Of a DNA stretch of 64,000 nt, positions 1 to 7,828 are shown piece by piece. Every line of letters begins with the position of its first letter. The stretch's first letter is position 1. Made by a program: the position numbers and the translations under genes. Below the pieces are notes generated by a model. It did no database searches. It saw only the letters and a list, made by a program, of their open reading frames with translations, and had not been told where the DNA came from. The stretch is from Nocardia carnea (GTDB lineage: Bacteria > Actinomycetota > Actinomycetes > Mycobacteriales > Mycobacteriaceae): positions 42,996 to 106,995 of the forward strand of contig NZ_JARWNW010000192.1 of NCBI RefSeq assembly GCF_029868325.1, in the 5' to 3' direction.

Positions 1-133
1 CGTCGAGCTGCGTCCGGCGACGGCCGGCAACGAACACCCGGGCCCCCTCGTCGAGGTACGCCCGCGCAATCGCCAGTCCGATACCCGCGTTACCCCCGGT
101 CACGACCGCGACCTTGCCCTGCAGAACCTTCAT
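1..133 (-). CDS. SDR family oxidoreductase, N-terminal part (cut by window edge)
   Basis: Reading leftward from ATG at 133 the frame gives a short N-terminus followed by VVTGGNAGIG, the TGxxxGIG dinucleotide-binding motif of short-chain dehydrogenases, then an Arg-rich stretch (AGRRR) after the second strand that suggests NADP(H) preference. Only about 44 residues are inside the window, so the catalytic Ser-Tyr-Lys is not visible and the substrate cannot be named. It lies directly downstream of, and is co-oriented with, a TetR gene. Two copies of a 16-bp operator-like palindrome sit in the 111-bp gap between them, so it is probably the TetR target. Confidence 0.85.
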   Translation of the reverse strand, partial: MKVLQGKVAVVTGGNAGIGLAIARAYLDEGARVFVAGRRRTQLD

Positions 134-156
134 GACAGCTTCCCACTTCCTAGTTA

Positions 157-172
157 TTGACCGACTAGTCCA
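157..172. promoter_or_regulatory. Probable TetR operator, copy 1
   Basis: TTGACC-GACT-AGTCCA, 24 bp upstream of the SDR start codon. Its reverse complement has exactly the same 6-bp arms as the copy at 185-200, with a 4-bp spacer in both. The repeat of architecture in front of both SDR and TetR genes is the evidence; binding is inferred. Confidence 0.6.
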
Positions 173-184
173 TAACACTCGATA

Positions 185-200
185 TGGACTGTTTGGTCAA
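185..200. promoter_or_regulatory. Probable TetR operator, copy 2
   Basis: TGGACT-GTTT-GGTCAA, in opposite orientation to the copy at 157-172 with identical arms; centres are 28 bp apart. It lies between the TetR stop codon (245) and the SDR start (133). Confidence 0.6.
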
Positions 201-244
201 GAACTTGCGCGGAATTGTTTTCTCTCACGCCACTGCGGGACCGC

Positions 245-835
245 TCAGGACTTGGGCAACAGACCGTTGAGCAGGGTCTCGGCCATGATCGACAGAGCGG
301 CCGGATCCTGGCCGACCCGGCCGAGGACAATCAGCCCGAGCTGACCCGCCAGCACCGCATGGGCGGCGCCATCGGGGTCGACATGGGGCGCGATATCGCC
401 CTCGCGCTGCGCTCGCCGTATCGCGTCGACCAGCACGGAAGTAGTCGCGGCGTAGCTGCGCCGAGCCTCTGCGGCCACCTCGACGGTGCTCACGGAGAGC
501 TCCATCGCGGTATTGGCGAGCAGGCAACCTCGACGGGCCTGTTCGCCGCCGGGATCGCGCACGGGTCCGGTCACGAAACCGCGAATCACCTCGATAGCGC
601 GGTCGGCCACCTCCAGCCACGTACGCAACATCCGATCGTTGGCCTCGTCGTACTCGCGCAGCACCCGCAGAAACAAACTCCGTTTGTCCCCGAATGCCCC
701 GTACAGACTCCCTTTTCCCAGCCCGCTGGCTGCCAGAAGATCTTCGAGTGACGTCCCTGCGTACCCGTTGTCCCAGAACGCCGCCTGCACGGCCGCCAAG
801 ACGCGCTCTTCATCGAACTGGCGTGGACGCGGCAT
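245..835 (-). CDS. TetR/AcrR family transcriptional regulator
   Basis: A 196-residue protein of typical TetR length. The N-terminal third carries the TetR helix-turn-helix (FWDNGYAGTSLEDLLAASGLGKGSLYGAFGDK, about residues 20-52, read in two parts). The C-terminal ligand domain contains RRGCLLAN, typical of the TetR_C group whose members often sit beside oxidoreductases. It is probably a local repressor of the SDR gene downstream on the same strand and of itself: related 16-bp palindromes lie 20 bp upstream of its ATG (855-870) and twice before the SDR gene. The ligand is unknown. Confidence 0.9.
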   Translation of the reverse strand: MPRPRQFDEERVLAAVQAAFWDNGYAGTSLEDLLAASGLGKGSLYGAFGDKRSLFLRVLREYDEANDRMLRTWLEVADRAIEVIRGFVTGPVRDPGGEQARRGCLLANTAMELSVSTVEVAAEARRSYAATTSVLVDAIRRAQREGDIAPHVDPDGAAHAVLAGQLGLIVLGRVGQDPAALSIMAETLLNGLLPKS

Positions 836-854
836 GCAACCAGGCTACCTATTT

Positions 855-870
855 TGGACCACCCGGTCCA
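855..870. promoter_or_regulatory. Probable TetR autoregulatory operator, copy 3
   Basis: Perfect inverted repeat TGGACC-ACCC-GGTCCA centred about 28 bp upstream of the TetR ATG (835). It matches the arms and 4-bp spacer of the two sites before the SDR gene, indicating autoregulation. Confidence 0.65.
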
Positions 871-1095
871 TCATTGCGCCGGGCGGAAACACCGCTTATC
901 GAGCGATTTTCGCCGGTCATCCGATATCAACCACTGTGCCGACGGTGCGGAACACGAAGCGTACCCGCGGATCGGCCCTTGCGGGCTGTCGGTACAACCT
1001 CAACATCCTGAATAATCTGGTCTACCGGACCGCAGGCTGACACACAGTGCGCAAAGCCGGCCTCCGGCGAGTCCGTCCGAGAGCGGGGATCACCA

Positions 1096-1854
1096 ATGCA
1101 CAACCGTGCCGCCAGCCGACCGACCGGCGAGCCGGACAAGGAGATCGCCCGACTCGAGAAGCCGGGCGAGGTGCTCGAGGCTGCCGGAGCATGGCTGGCC
1201 GCCCACCTGGAAACTGAAGGGTTCTCCTGGTCACGAACGGAGCGTCGGCTCCAGCGTACGGCGGGCGGCCGTATCGAGAAGATCGAATTCGGGACGACCA
1301 CCCGCAACAGGAAGGGGCAGCTGATCCGGCTGGAGCCGCAGTATGTGCGGGTCCTCGACAAAAAACTCCTGGAATGGCGGCGCGCCCATCCGGAACGAGT
1401 ACTCGGGACCGTCGATGAGGTGCTGGTCGAGGACCGAGCTGATGAAGTGCTCGGCTACTGGTACCGGATCGATCTCGCGGAGCCCGCGCACCGCATCGAG
1501 AATCTGGAAGCATTGCTGAGCAGGGTCCGCGGGGTCCTGATCCCGTGGCTGGCCTGGACACGCGACCCGGACTCCCTGGTCGCCGAGGTACCCGACGCGA
1601 TGCTGCGGACAGTGTTACGCGACCGCACTCCCGCCCTGGTCGAATGGTTGATCTCGCGGGACCGGCAGCAGTCGGCACAAGCGCTGGTGCAGCGGTGGTT
1701 CGCATTGCATCCCAGCCGGGTACCGATATTCGAGTCGGGTGGACAGTGCGCCCGGGACGGACGGATCCCCGAGTGGTATGCCGAAGGGAACGACGATGTC
1801 GCACGCACCGCCCTCGCGCTCGGATGGACAGCACAGCGGAACGGAATCAGCTGA
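1096..1854 (+). CDS. Conserved hypothetical protein
   Basis: A 252-residue soluble protein with no signal peptide or membrane segment. The first half (about residues 25-95) reads as a mixed alpha/beta domain with GFSWSRTERRLQR and an FGTTTRNRKGQ stretch, loosely resembling DUF4304-type proteins, but I cannot assign it firmly. The second half is helical with many Arg, Leu and Trp residues. It stands alone in its direction: the previous gene is divergent and the next convergent. ATG at 1096 is the first start in an intact frame with high-GC third-position bias. The function is unknown. Confidence 0.75.
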   Translation: MHNRAASRPTGEPDKEIARLEKPGEVLEAAGAWLAAHLETEGFSWSRTERRLQRTAGGRIEKIEFGTTTRNRKGQLIRLEPQYVRVLDKKLLEWRRAHPERVLGTVDEVLVEDRADEVLGYWYRIDLAEPAHRIENLEALLSRVRGVLIPWLAWTRDPDSLVAEVPDAMLRTVLRDRTPALVEWLISRDRQQSAQALVQRWFALHPSRVPIFESGGQCARDGRIPEWYAEGNDDVARTALALGWTAQRNGIS

Positions 1855-2010
1855 AGCGCCTCACCCGCCGGTGCGGTGCGGGGTCGTGAGGCCTTGCCTT
1901 ATGCGACACCCAGCGTGGCCGGCCGCACGCCCGAATCGGCCGGCCATCGTTCACCGAATGGCTCGACGCCACCTACCCCGTCAAAGGGCTGACCCCGCGG
2001 CCCAATCCGA

Positions 2011-2373
2011 TCAGCAGTTCTGCGGAGCCCGCCAGGCGTCCTGCGCGTAGGTGGTCGAGCCGACCATGGCACCGATCACGCCGCCGATGATCCCGAACGG
2101 GATGGCCCCGAAAAAGAAGACGGGCAGGCCCGCGACCGCGCCGCTCCCGGTCCCGAGCAGGGCGCCCAGGCCGGCCCGGAGTTCGATGGAGTCGCCGGGC
2201 GCCATACACGCCGCGATGGGCGCCCCCGCCCCAGGCGCCGCAGCATCGGGGGCTTGCACCGGCGCGGGCGCCGGGGCGGGCTCGGCCGCGGCGACGCCCC
2301 CTGAACCGACAATGAGCAGCGGGGCAATGACGCTGCCGAGCACGGTGCGGGTCAATATCTGTGAACTTTGCAC
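2011..2373 (-). CDS. Small secreted protein with glycine-zipper segment
   Basis: A 120-residue protein. Residues 1-30 form a classical signal peptide ending in VAAA/EP. A Pro/Ala-rich linker follows (about 31-52), and then a hydrophobic Gly-rich region (FGAIPFGIIGGVIGAMVG, about 88-105) of glycine-zipper type that could insert into or pack against a membrane. Two cysteines (about 56 and 120) could form one disulfide. Similar small Ala/Pro-linker exported proteins are common in Nocardia and mycobacteria, mostly without known function. It is monocistronic and convergent with the gene ending at 1854. Confidence 0.8.
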   Translation of the reverse strand: MQSSQILTRTVLGSVIAPLLIVGSGGVAAAEPAPAPAPVQAPDAAAPGAGAPIAACMAPGDSIELRAGLGALLGTGSGAVAGLPVFFFGAIPFGIIGGVIGAMVGSTTYAQDAWRAPQNC

Positions 2374-2797
2374 GGTAGATCCCTGATCAGTCGAAAACGC
2401 AGTGTGCGACCTGAGTAGTCAGATCTGCGACCATAATGTCGTATAGGCCGGTGTAATGCTCGCCGTCGGTATCTCGGTCGGAGCAAGCCGGAAACCGTGC
2501 TCGCCGATGATCCTGCTGCCCCGACTGCCCTCCTGCGCAGGTAGAAGCCGGTTTCCTCTCCCCATATCGGCGGCTCGAAGGAGTTGCCGTCCGACTCTCG
2601 AATCGGCCGCCGGCACCTCGTAGAGTCGGGTCGAGTCCGTCGGAATGCCCTCGTGACCGCGGGCGCCCGGGACTGGTCATCTGGGATATCGACGGCACCT
2701 TGGTCTGCGATAGCTGCGCCGGGCTATCGCGCGCACCTACTCATTCTCGGAGACGGATGTGGTTTCCCGCGGGCATCGTCGAACCGGGAAGTATCTA
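2374..2797. other. 424-bp gap with degraded coding sequence
   Basis: No intact gene is seen between the secreted-protein gene and the TetR gene. The right half holds a HAD-like fragment, listed separately. The left part has codon-like bias on the minus strand but no frame I recognise. Confidence 0.5.
2661..2760 (+). pseudogene. HAD-superfamily hydrolase 5' remnant
   Basis: The plus-strand frame starting near 2673 reads LVIWDIDGTLV, which is the HAD motif I (DxDGT) with its hydrophobic strand as found at the N-terminus of phosphatases of this superfamily. No start codon or ribosome-binding site precedes it in frame, and after about 15 residues the similarity fades or shifts frame. The remaining HAD motifs are absent. 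I read it as a decayed 5' piece. The match is short, so confidence is limited. Confidence 0.35.
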
Positions 2798-3370
2798 CTA
2801 CTGCGGGAATTGCGCGACAGCTTCATCGATGAACCCGCCGAGTTGGTCGGCGGTGATCATGCCGCAGTTCGCGAGCCCGGCCAGCCCTTGAAGGGTGGCA
2901 AAGAAGATCAGTGCGGTCCGCTCCGGGCTCGTGTGCCGCGGGTCGCCGGCCAGGCCGCGTTGGAACACCAGCAATATCGGCGCAAAGGCCGCGTCGGCAC
3001 TCTCGCTCACGGCGTCGCCACCTGCCCCGTGTTTGTGGGCGAACATCAGCTCGGCCAAGTTGGCCTCGGACGTCATGAAGTCGAGGTAGGCGTGGGCGAT
3101 CGAGTGAATCTGCGCGTGGTAGTCGGGGGCGGATTCGACGGCGTCCTGTAGTCGGGCGCCGAGCAGAGCGAACCCTTCTACAGCCAATGCGTCGAGAAGC
3201 TGCCGGCGGTCGGGAAAGTAGCGGCGCACAGCGGAGTGCGTAACGCCGATGGCGGCGGCCAGCTCGCGCAGCGACAGCTCCGAGGCCCCCCTGTCACGCA
3301 CGACCGGCGTGGCTTGCTCCAGCACGGCCTGGCGCAGATTGCCGTGGTGGTAGGGGCGGTCAGGCGTCAT
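2798..3370 (-). CDS. TetR/AcrR family transcriptional regulator
   Basis: A 190-residue TetR protein. The N-terminal HTH is clear (LSLRELAAAIGVTHSAVRRYF, about residues 32-52 in two runs), with YHHGNLRQAVLEQA just before it, a signature of the TetR subgroup with a WHG-type C-terminal domain. It is divergent from the SDR gene at 3433 with 62 bp between the starts, the usual arrangement of a TetR repressor and its target. The inducer is unknown, though a small hydrophobic carbonyl compound would fit the SDR partner. Confidence 0.9.
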   Translation of the reverse strand: MTPDRPYHHGNLRQAVLEQATPVVRDRGASELSLRELAAAIGVTHSAVRRYFPDRRQLLDALAVEGFALLGARLQDAVESAPDYHAQIHSIAHAYLDFMTSEANLAELMFAHKHGAGGDAVSESADAAFAPILLVFQRGLAGDPRHTSPERTALIFFATLQGLAGLANCGMITADQLGGFIDEAVAQFPQ

Positions 3371-3377
3371 GCGGGCA

Positions 3378-3414
3378 GTTTACCAAGGATGTTTCCGTTG
3401 ACCAGATTGTTTCC
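3378..3414. promoter_or_regulatory. Shared divergent promoter/operator region with GTTT(A)CC repeats
   Basis: The 62-bp space between the divergent TetR and SDR starts has three direct copies of a GTTT-type element: GTTTACC at 3378-3384, TGTTTCC at 3390-3396 and TGTTTCC at 3408-3414. The last two are 18 bp apart. They are candidate recognition sites for the TetR protein; no palindrome is evident. Confidence 0.35.
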
Positions 3415-3432
3415 AGTGGGTACATTGGCCGC

Positions 3433-4362
3433 ATGCTCGCACTCACCTCCCCTTCGCAGATACCGGATCAGTCCGGCCGCACCGTCATCGTCACCGGCGC
3501 CGGCAGCGGTATCGGCCGTGCCGCGGCGGCCGCCCTGGCCGCCAAGGGCGCACGGATCGTCCTCGCCGTCCGAGACCAGAACAAGGGCCGTGCAGCCGCC
3601 GCCGAGATGAGCGGCACGGTCGAAGTCCGTCCGCTCGACCTCAGCTCCCTGGTATCGGTCCGGCAGTTCGCGGACAGCATCGACAGCACAGTGGACGTGC
3701 TCATCAACAACGCCGGCACCATGACCGACTCGCTGCAGCACACCGCAGACGGTTTCGAACTCCAGTTCGGCGTCAACCACCTGGCGCCCTTCGCGTTGAC
3801 GAACCTGCTGCTGGACCGAATCACCGACCGCGTGGTGTCCACCTCGTCGACCGCGTACCGCACTGCACAACTCGACTTCGACGACCTGCAATGGGCACAA
3901 CGCCCCTACAAGCCGTTCGGCGCCTACGGTGCATCGAAGTTGTCGGTCCTGCTGTTCACTGCCGAACTACAACGCCGTCTGAACGCGGCCGGCTCGCCGG
4001 TCACCGCGACCACCGCGCATCCCGGTTGGGCCGCCACAGGCTTCCGGATCACGAGCGGCAACCGGCTTCTCGACACCCTGTCAGCCCTCTTCACGCCCAT
4101 GCTCGCCCAGGGACCCGACGCCGGTGCGCTTCCCACCCTGCTGGCTGCCGTCGGCGATATCCCCGGCGGTAGTTTCGTCGGCCCGAGCCGATTCGGCGGT
4201 GTTCGCGGTCCGGCGGCGGTGGGCGAGATATCCGCCGTGGCGAAGGATCCGGACTCCGCCGCGCGGCTCTGGAGCGTCTCCGAGCACCTCACCGGCGCGC
4301 GCTTCCCCTTCGCCTCGGCGTCGCCGACGCCCGCCCCGGCAACAGACGTCCCGGAAGTCTGA
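3433..4362 (+). CDS. SDR family NAD(P)-dependent oxidoreductase
   Basis: A 309-residue short-chain dehydrogenase of the long, retinol-dehydrogenase-like subgroup. VTGAGSGIG (about residues 20-28) is the Rossmann motif and NNAG (about 91-94) the structural motif. STSSTAY supplies the catalytic Ser, and YGASK the Tyr and Lys. It reduces or oxidises a carbonyl/alcohol with NAD(P)H, substrate unknown. The C-terminus is Pro/Ala-rich. It is divergent from a TetR gene that probably represses it. The gene is followed two bases later by a degraded quinone-oxidoreductase fragment, so a former two-enzyme operon is plausible. Confidence 0.9.
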   Translation: MLALTSPSQIPDQSGRTVIVTGAGSGIGRAAAAALAAKGARIVLAVRDQNKGRAAAAEMSGTVEVRPLDLSSLVSVRQFADSIDSTVDVLINNAGTMTDSLQHTADGFELQFGVNHLAPFALTNLLLDRITDRVVSTSSTAYRTAQLDFDDLQWAQRPYKPFGAYGASKLSVLLFTAELQRRLNAAGSPVTATTAHPGWAATGFRITSGNRLLDTLSALFTPMLAQGPDAGALPTLLAAVGDIPGGSFVGPSRFGGVRGPAAVGEISAVAKDPDSAARLWSVSEHLTGARFPFASASPTPAPATDVPEV

Positions 4363-4364
4363 CG

Positions 4365-4615
4365 ATGCAGCACATCCAGTAGCACCAGTTCAGCGGAACC
4401 GAGATGCTTGTGCATGTGCGCACCGCATCGGCCACCCCATGGATTGGATGATCCGCAGCGGCGCTATGGAGATGGTGACCGGCCGCGCCCTCCCGCGTGG
4501 ATTCGGCGTGGACTCCGCGGGCGTGGTGGAAGCCGCCCGAACCGATGTTGCTCGACTGCGGGTCGGCGACGAAATGCTGGGCGGCACGAGCCCCGCGGGG
4601 GCCGGGTCTATTTCG
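4365..4615 (+). pseudogene. MDR-family quinone oxidoreductase, 5' remnant
   Basis: Starting at ATG 4365 the translation follows the N-terminus of zinc-less alcohol dehydrogenases: MQHIQ, then an in-frame TAG at 4380, then HQFSGTE and LVHVRTASA. A frameshift follows, after which MDWMIRSGAM, GFGVDSAGVVEAA and LRVGDEMLGG continue the GroES-like domain. The frame then runs into the 3' end of the convergent phosphotransferase gene at 4616, and the Rossmann half is missing. One stop, one frameshift and the 3' truncation make this a clear pseudogene. It lies directly behind the intact SDR gene. Confidence 0.7.
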
Positions 4616-5512
4616 TCACTCGTCCGTCAGAACACGCTCGAGGGCCGCCCGCCCTACAGGACCCCAATGCGGCTTTCCGCCCGGAAGACCCCGATCTCCG
4701 TTCTGCCCCATGAGCATCAGGAACAGGCTCTTCATGGCCGCCAGTCCGCGGGCCCGCCGGATCGCCGCCTCGTCCGCGTGCGCATACATGTCGAAGAACC
4801 GTGTTGCAGTGCCCGCGGGCAGCAGCACCCAGGCGGCGGCGAGGTCCCACGCCGGGTCACCGGCGAACAGGTCACCGAAGTCGACTATGCCCGAGAGCGT
4901 TCCGTCCGAGACGACGACGTTCGCCGGATGGAGGTCGCCGTGCACCCACACCGGTGGGCCCTCCCACGCGCCGGCGGCGACGGCATCGTCCCAGACCGCC
5001 CGGACCTCGGTGGCGAGGTCGGCAGGGGCGACGGCTTGGCAGAAGGCCTCGAAGCCGTCCGTGCAGTCCCTGGGATGGGCGCCGCGGTCGGTGGCGATCG
5101 GCGCCTCGGCGGGTGCGGGAACGTGGAGTGCCCGCAGGAATGCTGCCAGCGTATCGGCCGCATGGGCGCCGCGACTGATCGTGGCGTGGTCGAGCGGCTC
5201 GCCGGGAACCCACGTCATCACTGTCCAGTGCTTGGGGAAACGCTCGGAGGGTTCACCGAATCGCACCGGGGTCGGCACCGGCAGCGGTAAGCGCGGGGCC
5301 AGCACGGGTAGCCACCGCCGCTCCTTCAGCTGCAAGTCCGGGGTGGGGTCCATACGCTGCATACGTACGGACAACTCGTCCCCGAGACGCCACATCTGGT
5401 TGCCCCAGCCACCCGCCACCTCGCGGATGGTCAGGCCCGCGAGATCGGGATGCTGCTCCCGCAGCAGGTCGCGGACCAGTTCCGCGGTGATCTCCAGTTC
5501 GGTGCCGGTCAT
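4616..5512 (-). CDS. Aminoglycoside phosphotransferase (APH) family protein
   Basis: A 298-residue kinase-fold protein. The catalytic loop is VHGDLHPANVV (about residues 191-201) and the metal-binding segment IVDFGD (about 212-217). The N-terminal lobe carries the short nucleotide-binding strands (GGWGNQMWRLGDELSVRM). The PVWVHGDLHPAN/DFGDLFAGDPAWDLA pattern is that of the Streptomyces/Nocardia APH group. Most genomic members phosphorylate unknown small molecules rather than clinical aminoglycosides, so a resistance role is not implied. ATG 5512 follows an AT-richer leader. It stands alone on the minus strand. Confidence 0.88.
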   Translation of the reverse strand: MTGTELEITAELVRDLLREQHPDLAGLTIREVAGGWGNQMWRLGDELSVRMQRMDPTPDLQLKERRWLPVLAPRLPLPVPTPVRFGEPSERFPKHWTVMTWVPGEPLDHATISRGAHAADTLAAFLRALHVPAPAEAPIATDRGAHPRDCTDGFEAFCQAVAPADLATEVRAVWDDAVAAGAWEGPPVWVHGDLHPANVVVSDGTLSGIVDFGDLFAGDPAWDLAAAWVLLPAGTATRFFDMYAHADEAAIRRARGLAAMKSLFLMLMGQNGDRGLPGGKPHWGPVGRAALERVLTDE

Positions 5513-5577
5513 GCGAATTCACTGTACTGAGGCGGTATGGAGGCCTGACCACGGGAATGGGCGGCGATCGTGCTCGG

Positions 5578-6213
5578 TCAATACTTATCGGTTTTCAGGT
5601 GGGAAGTGTCGGCGAGGGCGACCAGTGTGCGGTTGCGCCAGTAGTCGTCGAGGCGTAGGTGGGTGATCGCACCGGGCGTCGTCGCGAAGGACGCGAATCC
5701 GACCGCGTCGACGGGGATCCGCATCCAGGTGGTCACCACGAACGTCAGGGCGAATCCGTGGGTGACCACGATGTGGTCGTGGCCGATATCGGTCATCAAC
5801 GTACTGATGCAGGCACCGACCCGGGTGGCGACCTCGCGCCGTGTCTCGGCACCACCGATGGGGCCGCGGTGGTCGAGCCGGTCATGGTCCGGTGCGGGGA
5901 TCTGCCGCTGAGCGAGCCACTCGTTCGGCCGGCCTTCTGCTTCACCGAAACTGATCTCACGCAGGCGCGGATCCGCCGAAACCGGGGCATCGAGGACTGT
6001 GCCGAGAATCCCGGCGGCTTCGGCGCATCGGGACAGGTCGGATGTTGTGATGCGGACCGGTCGCAGTGGGTCGCGGCGGCGGTCGAGTTCCTCGGCGATC
6101 AGGTGTGCGTCGCGAAGGCCGAGCGGTGTCAGGTGCGAGTCGTACCAGCCGCCGACGAGGTCGGCTTCGGTGTGGTCGGCGTGCGGGTGGCTGACTACGT
6201 AAAGGTTCTGCAT
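5578..6213 (-). CDS. Histidine phosphatase family protein with altered RHG motif
   Basis: A 211-residue phosphoglycerate-mutase-like protein. The catalytic His is His9 in VVSHPHADH. The usual RHG triad reads SHP, so the first conserved Arg is missing. The rest of the active site is kept: SDLSRCAEAA (second Arg), REISFGEAEGRP (acid), and VVTHGFALTF (second His, about residue 150). VGGWYDSHLTPLG matches an actinobacterial subgroup in which the RHG Arg is commonly Thr or Ser (from memory). It probably removes phosphate from a small metabolite. ATG 6213 is the only plausible start. No operon partner is visible. Confidence 0.85.
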   Translation of the reverse strand: MQNLYVVSHPHADHTEADLVGGWYDSHLTPLGLRDAHLIAEELDRRRDPLRPVRITTSDLSRCAEAAGILGTVLDAPVSADPRLREISFGEAEGRPNEWLAQRQIPAPDHDRLDHRGPIGGAETRREVATRVGACISTLMTDIGHDHIVVTHGFALTFVVTTWMRIPVDAVGFASFATTPGAITHLRLDDYWRNRTLVALADTSHLKTDKY

Positions 6214-6396
6214 GTTCCCTCGTTGAGATCTGGTGTGTCCGCCCAGTGAATCGGACGTCGTTCATCGGCGTATCCGGGGCGTCGGCCGCCGTAACTGCCG
6301 CGTTGGTGCGACGGCGAACTCCGACCTCACTTCGGTTCGGTGATCGGTGCGCATATCCGATGGCATCGTGGCCGGTCATGCCAGCACAATGGACCG

Positions 6397-6906
6397 ATGA
6401 CGCGAATGGAGGCAGTGCGCGGGGATATCACCGAACAGCAGGTCGACGCGGTGGTCAACGCCGCGAATTCCTCGTTGCTCGGTGGCGGTGGTGTCGACGG
6501 CGCCATTCACCGCAAGGGCGGTCCGGAGATCCTGTCGGAGTGCCGTGACCTGCGCGCCGCGCACCTCGGCAAGGGGTTGCCGACCGGACAGGCGGTGGCG
6601 ACGACCGCGGGACGATTGCCCGCGCGCTGGGTGATCCACACCGTGGGCCCGGTGTGGTCGGCCACCGAGGACCGCTCGGCGTTGCTTGCCTCCTGCTACC
6701 GCGAATCCCTGCGCGTGGCAGATGAACTGGGCGCCGGGACCGTGGCCTTCCCCGCGATCTCCACCGGCATCTTCGGCTGGCCGATGGACGATGGTGCCCG
6801 AATTGCCGTCGAGACGGTGCGTTCCGCCGAAACGGCCGTCGACTACGTGCGGTTCGTGCTGTTCGACGAGCGGGCACTCGCGGCCTTTGCCGTGGCACTG
6901 GAATAG
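6397..6906 (+). CDS. Macro domain protein (O-acetyl-ADP-ribose deacetylase type)
   Basis: About 169 residues forming a single macro domain. GDITEQQVDAVVNAANSSLLGGGGVDGAIH is the ADP-ribose-binding signature (residues about 10-39, seen in two runs). VIHTVGPVW and FPAISTGIFGWP complete the binding cleft. Members of this MacroD/YmdB group hydrolyse O-acetyl-ADP-ribose or ADP-ribosyl esters. ATG 6397 is chosen because the upstream extension in the same frame lacks family similarity; ATG 6406 is an alternative. It is followed by an LLM oxidoreductase 80 bp downstream on the same strand, with no functional link evident. Confidence 0.92.
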   Translation: MTRMEAVRGDITEQQVDAVVNAANSSLLGGGGVDGAIHRKGGPEILSECRDLRAAHLGKGLPTGQAVATTAGRLPARWVIHTVGPVWSATEDRSALLASCYRESLRVADELGAGTVAFPAISTGIFGWPMDDGARIAVETVRSAETAVDYVRFVLFDERALAAFAVALE

Positions 6907-6986
6907 TTCCGACGTGCTGCGCCGATGAATGTCGGGCGACTCCGTCGTCTGTTCCTCTGAACCGACCGGGAGACAGGAGTCCGTGC

Positions 6987-7787
6987 ATGACGAGACCGTT
7001 CCGATTCGGGGTCGTTGCTCCGCTCACCACCGACGTGCCCGCGTGGCGTGACCGCGTGCGCCGCATCGCCGACAGCGGTTACTCGACGCTGCTCGTGCCC
7101 GACTTCCCTCAGACGCAGCCGGCACCCGGCCCCATGCTGGCCACCGCCGCGGCCCTGACCGACCTGCGCGTGGGCACCTGGGTGTACGCGTCTCCGTTCC
7201 GCCCGGCGTGGTTGACGGCATGGGAAGCGCACTCGCTGTCGCTGCTGACCGAGGGCCGTTTCGAGATGGGCATCGGCACCGGCAGACCCGGGATCGAGGA
7301 CGAGCTGCGCGACAAGGGAATGCCTTCCGTACCGCCGCCGTACCAACGGTTGGCACGGGTACGGGAGACGGTCGCAACGTTGCGAGACCTCGACGGCCCT
7401 GATCGTCATACGCCCGTGGCAATGGCGGTACTCGGTCCGAAGGCCCAGGCGTTGGCGGCCGAGGTCGCGGATACGGTCACGTTCGTGCTGGGGGCTCAGC
7501 CTCGGCGCGAAGTCGCGCATATGGTGCGCGAGTTCCGCGCCGACGTCGAGCTCGCGCTGGCCGTGCCGGTGATCGGTGACTCTGTCGCTCCGCATATGGC
7601 GCCCCCCGATACCGACCCTGCTGCGCTTCGCGCGGTAGACGCGATGACCGTTCTCTCGGATGATCCGGCAGCCGCCGCCGAGGAAATCGAGCGACGCCGG
7701 GAGGAGAGCGGCTTCTCGTATTTCGTTTTCGGCGCCGACTCCGCAGGCCGTCTTGCTCCGGTCGTCGCCGAGCTCGCCGGTCGGTAG
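6987..7787 (+). CDS. LLM-class F420-dependent oxidoreductase
   Basis: A 266-residue TIM-barrel protein of the luciferase-like family, in the actinobacterial F420-dependent subgroup. It has FRFGVVAPL at the N-terminus, SGYSTLLVPD as the second strand, and LLTEGRFEMGIGTGRPG, the segment forming the cofactor pocket. The C-terminal ALRAVDAMTVLSDDPAAAAEEIERRREESG helix matches the family. It is likely to use reduced F420 to reduce an unknown substrate. A good Shine-Dalgarno (GACAGGAG) precedes ATG 6987. It is convergent with the VOC gene ending at 7829. Confidence 0.88.
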   Translation: MTRPFRFGVVAPLTTDVPAWRDRVRRIADSGYSTLLVPDFPQTQPAPGPMLATAAALTDLRVGTWVYASPFRPAWLTAWEAHSLSLLTEGRFEMGIGTGRPGIEDELRDKGMPSVPPPYQRLARVRETVATLRDLDGPDRHTPVAMAVLGPKAQALAAEVADTVTFVLGAQPRREVAHMVREFRADVELALAVPVIGDSVAPHMAPPDTDPAALRAVDAMTVLSDDPAAAAEEIERRREESGFSYFVFGADSAGRLAPVVAELAGR

Positions 7788-7828
7788 CCGCGAAGGCGGC
7801 ACCCGCATCGACCCCCAACCCGGACTGG

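Noticed and set aside
7788..7828. Possible terminator between convergent LLM and VOC genes.
   Set aside because: No stem longer than a few bases could be drawn.
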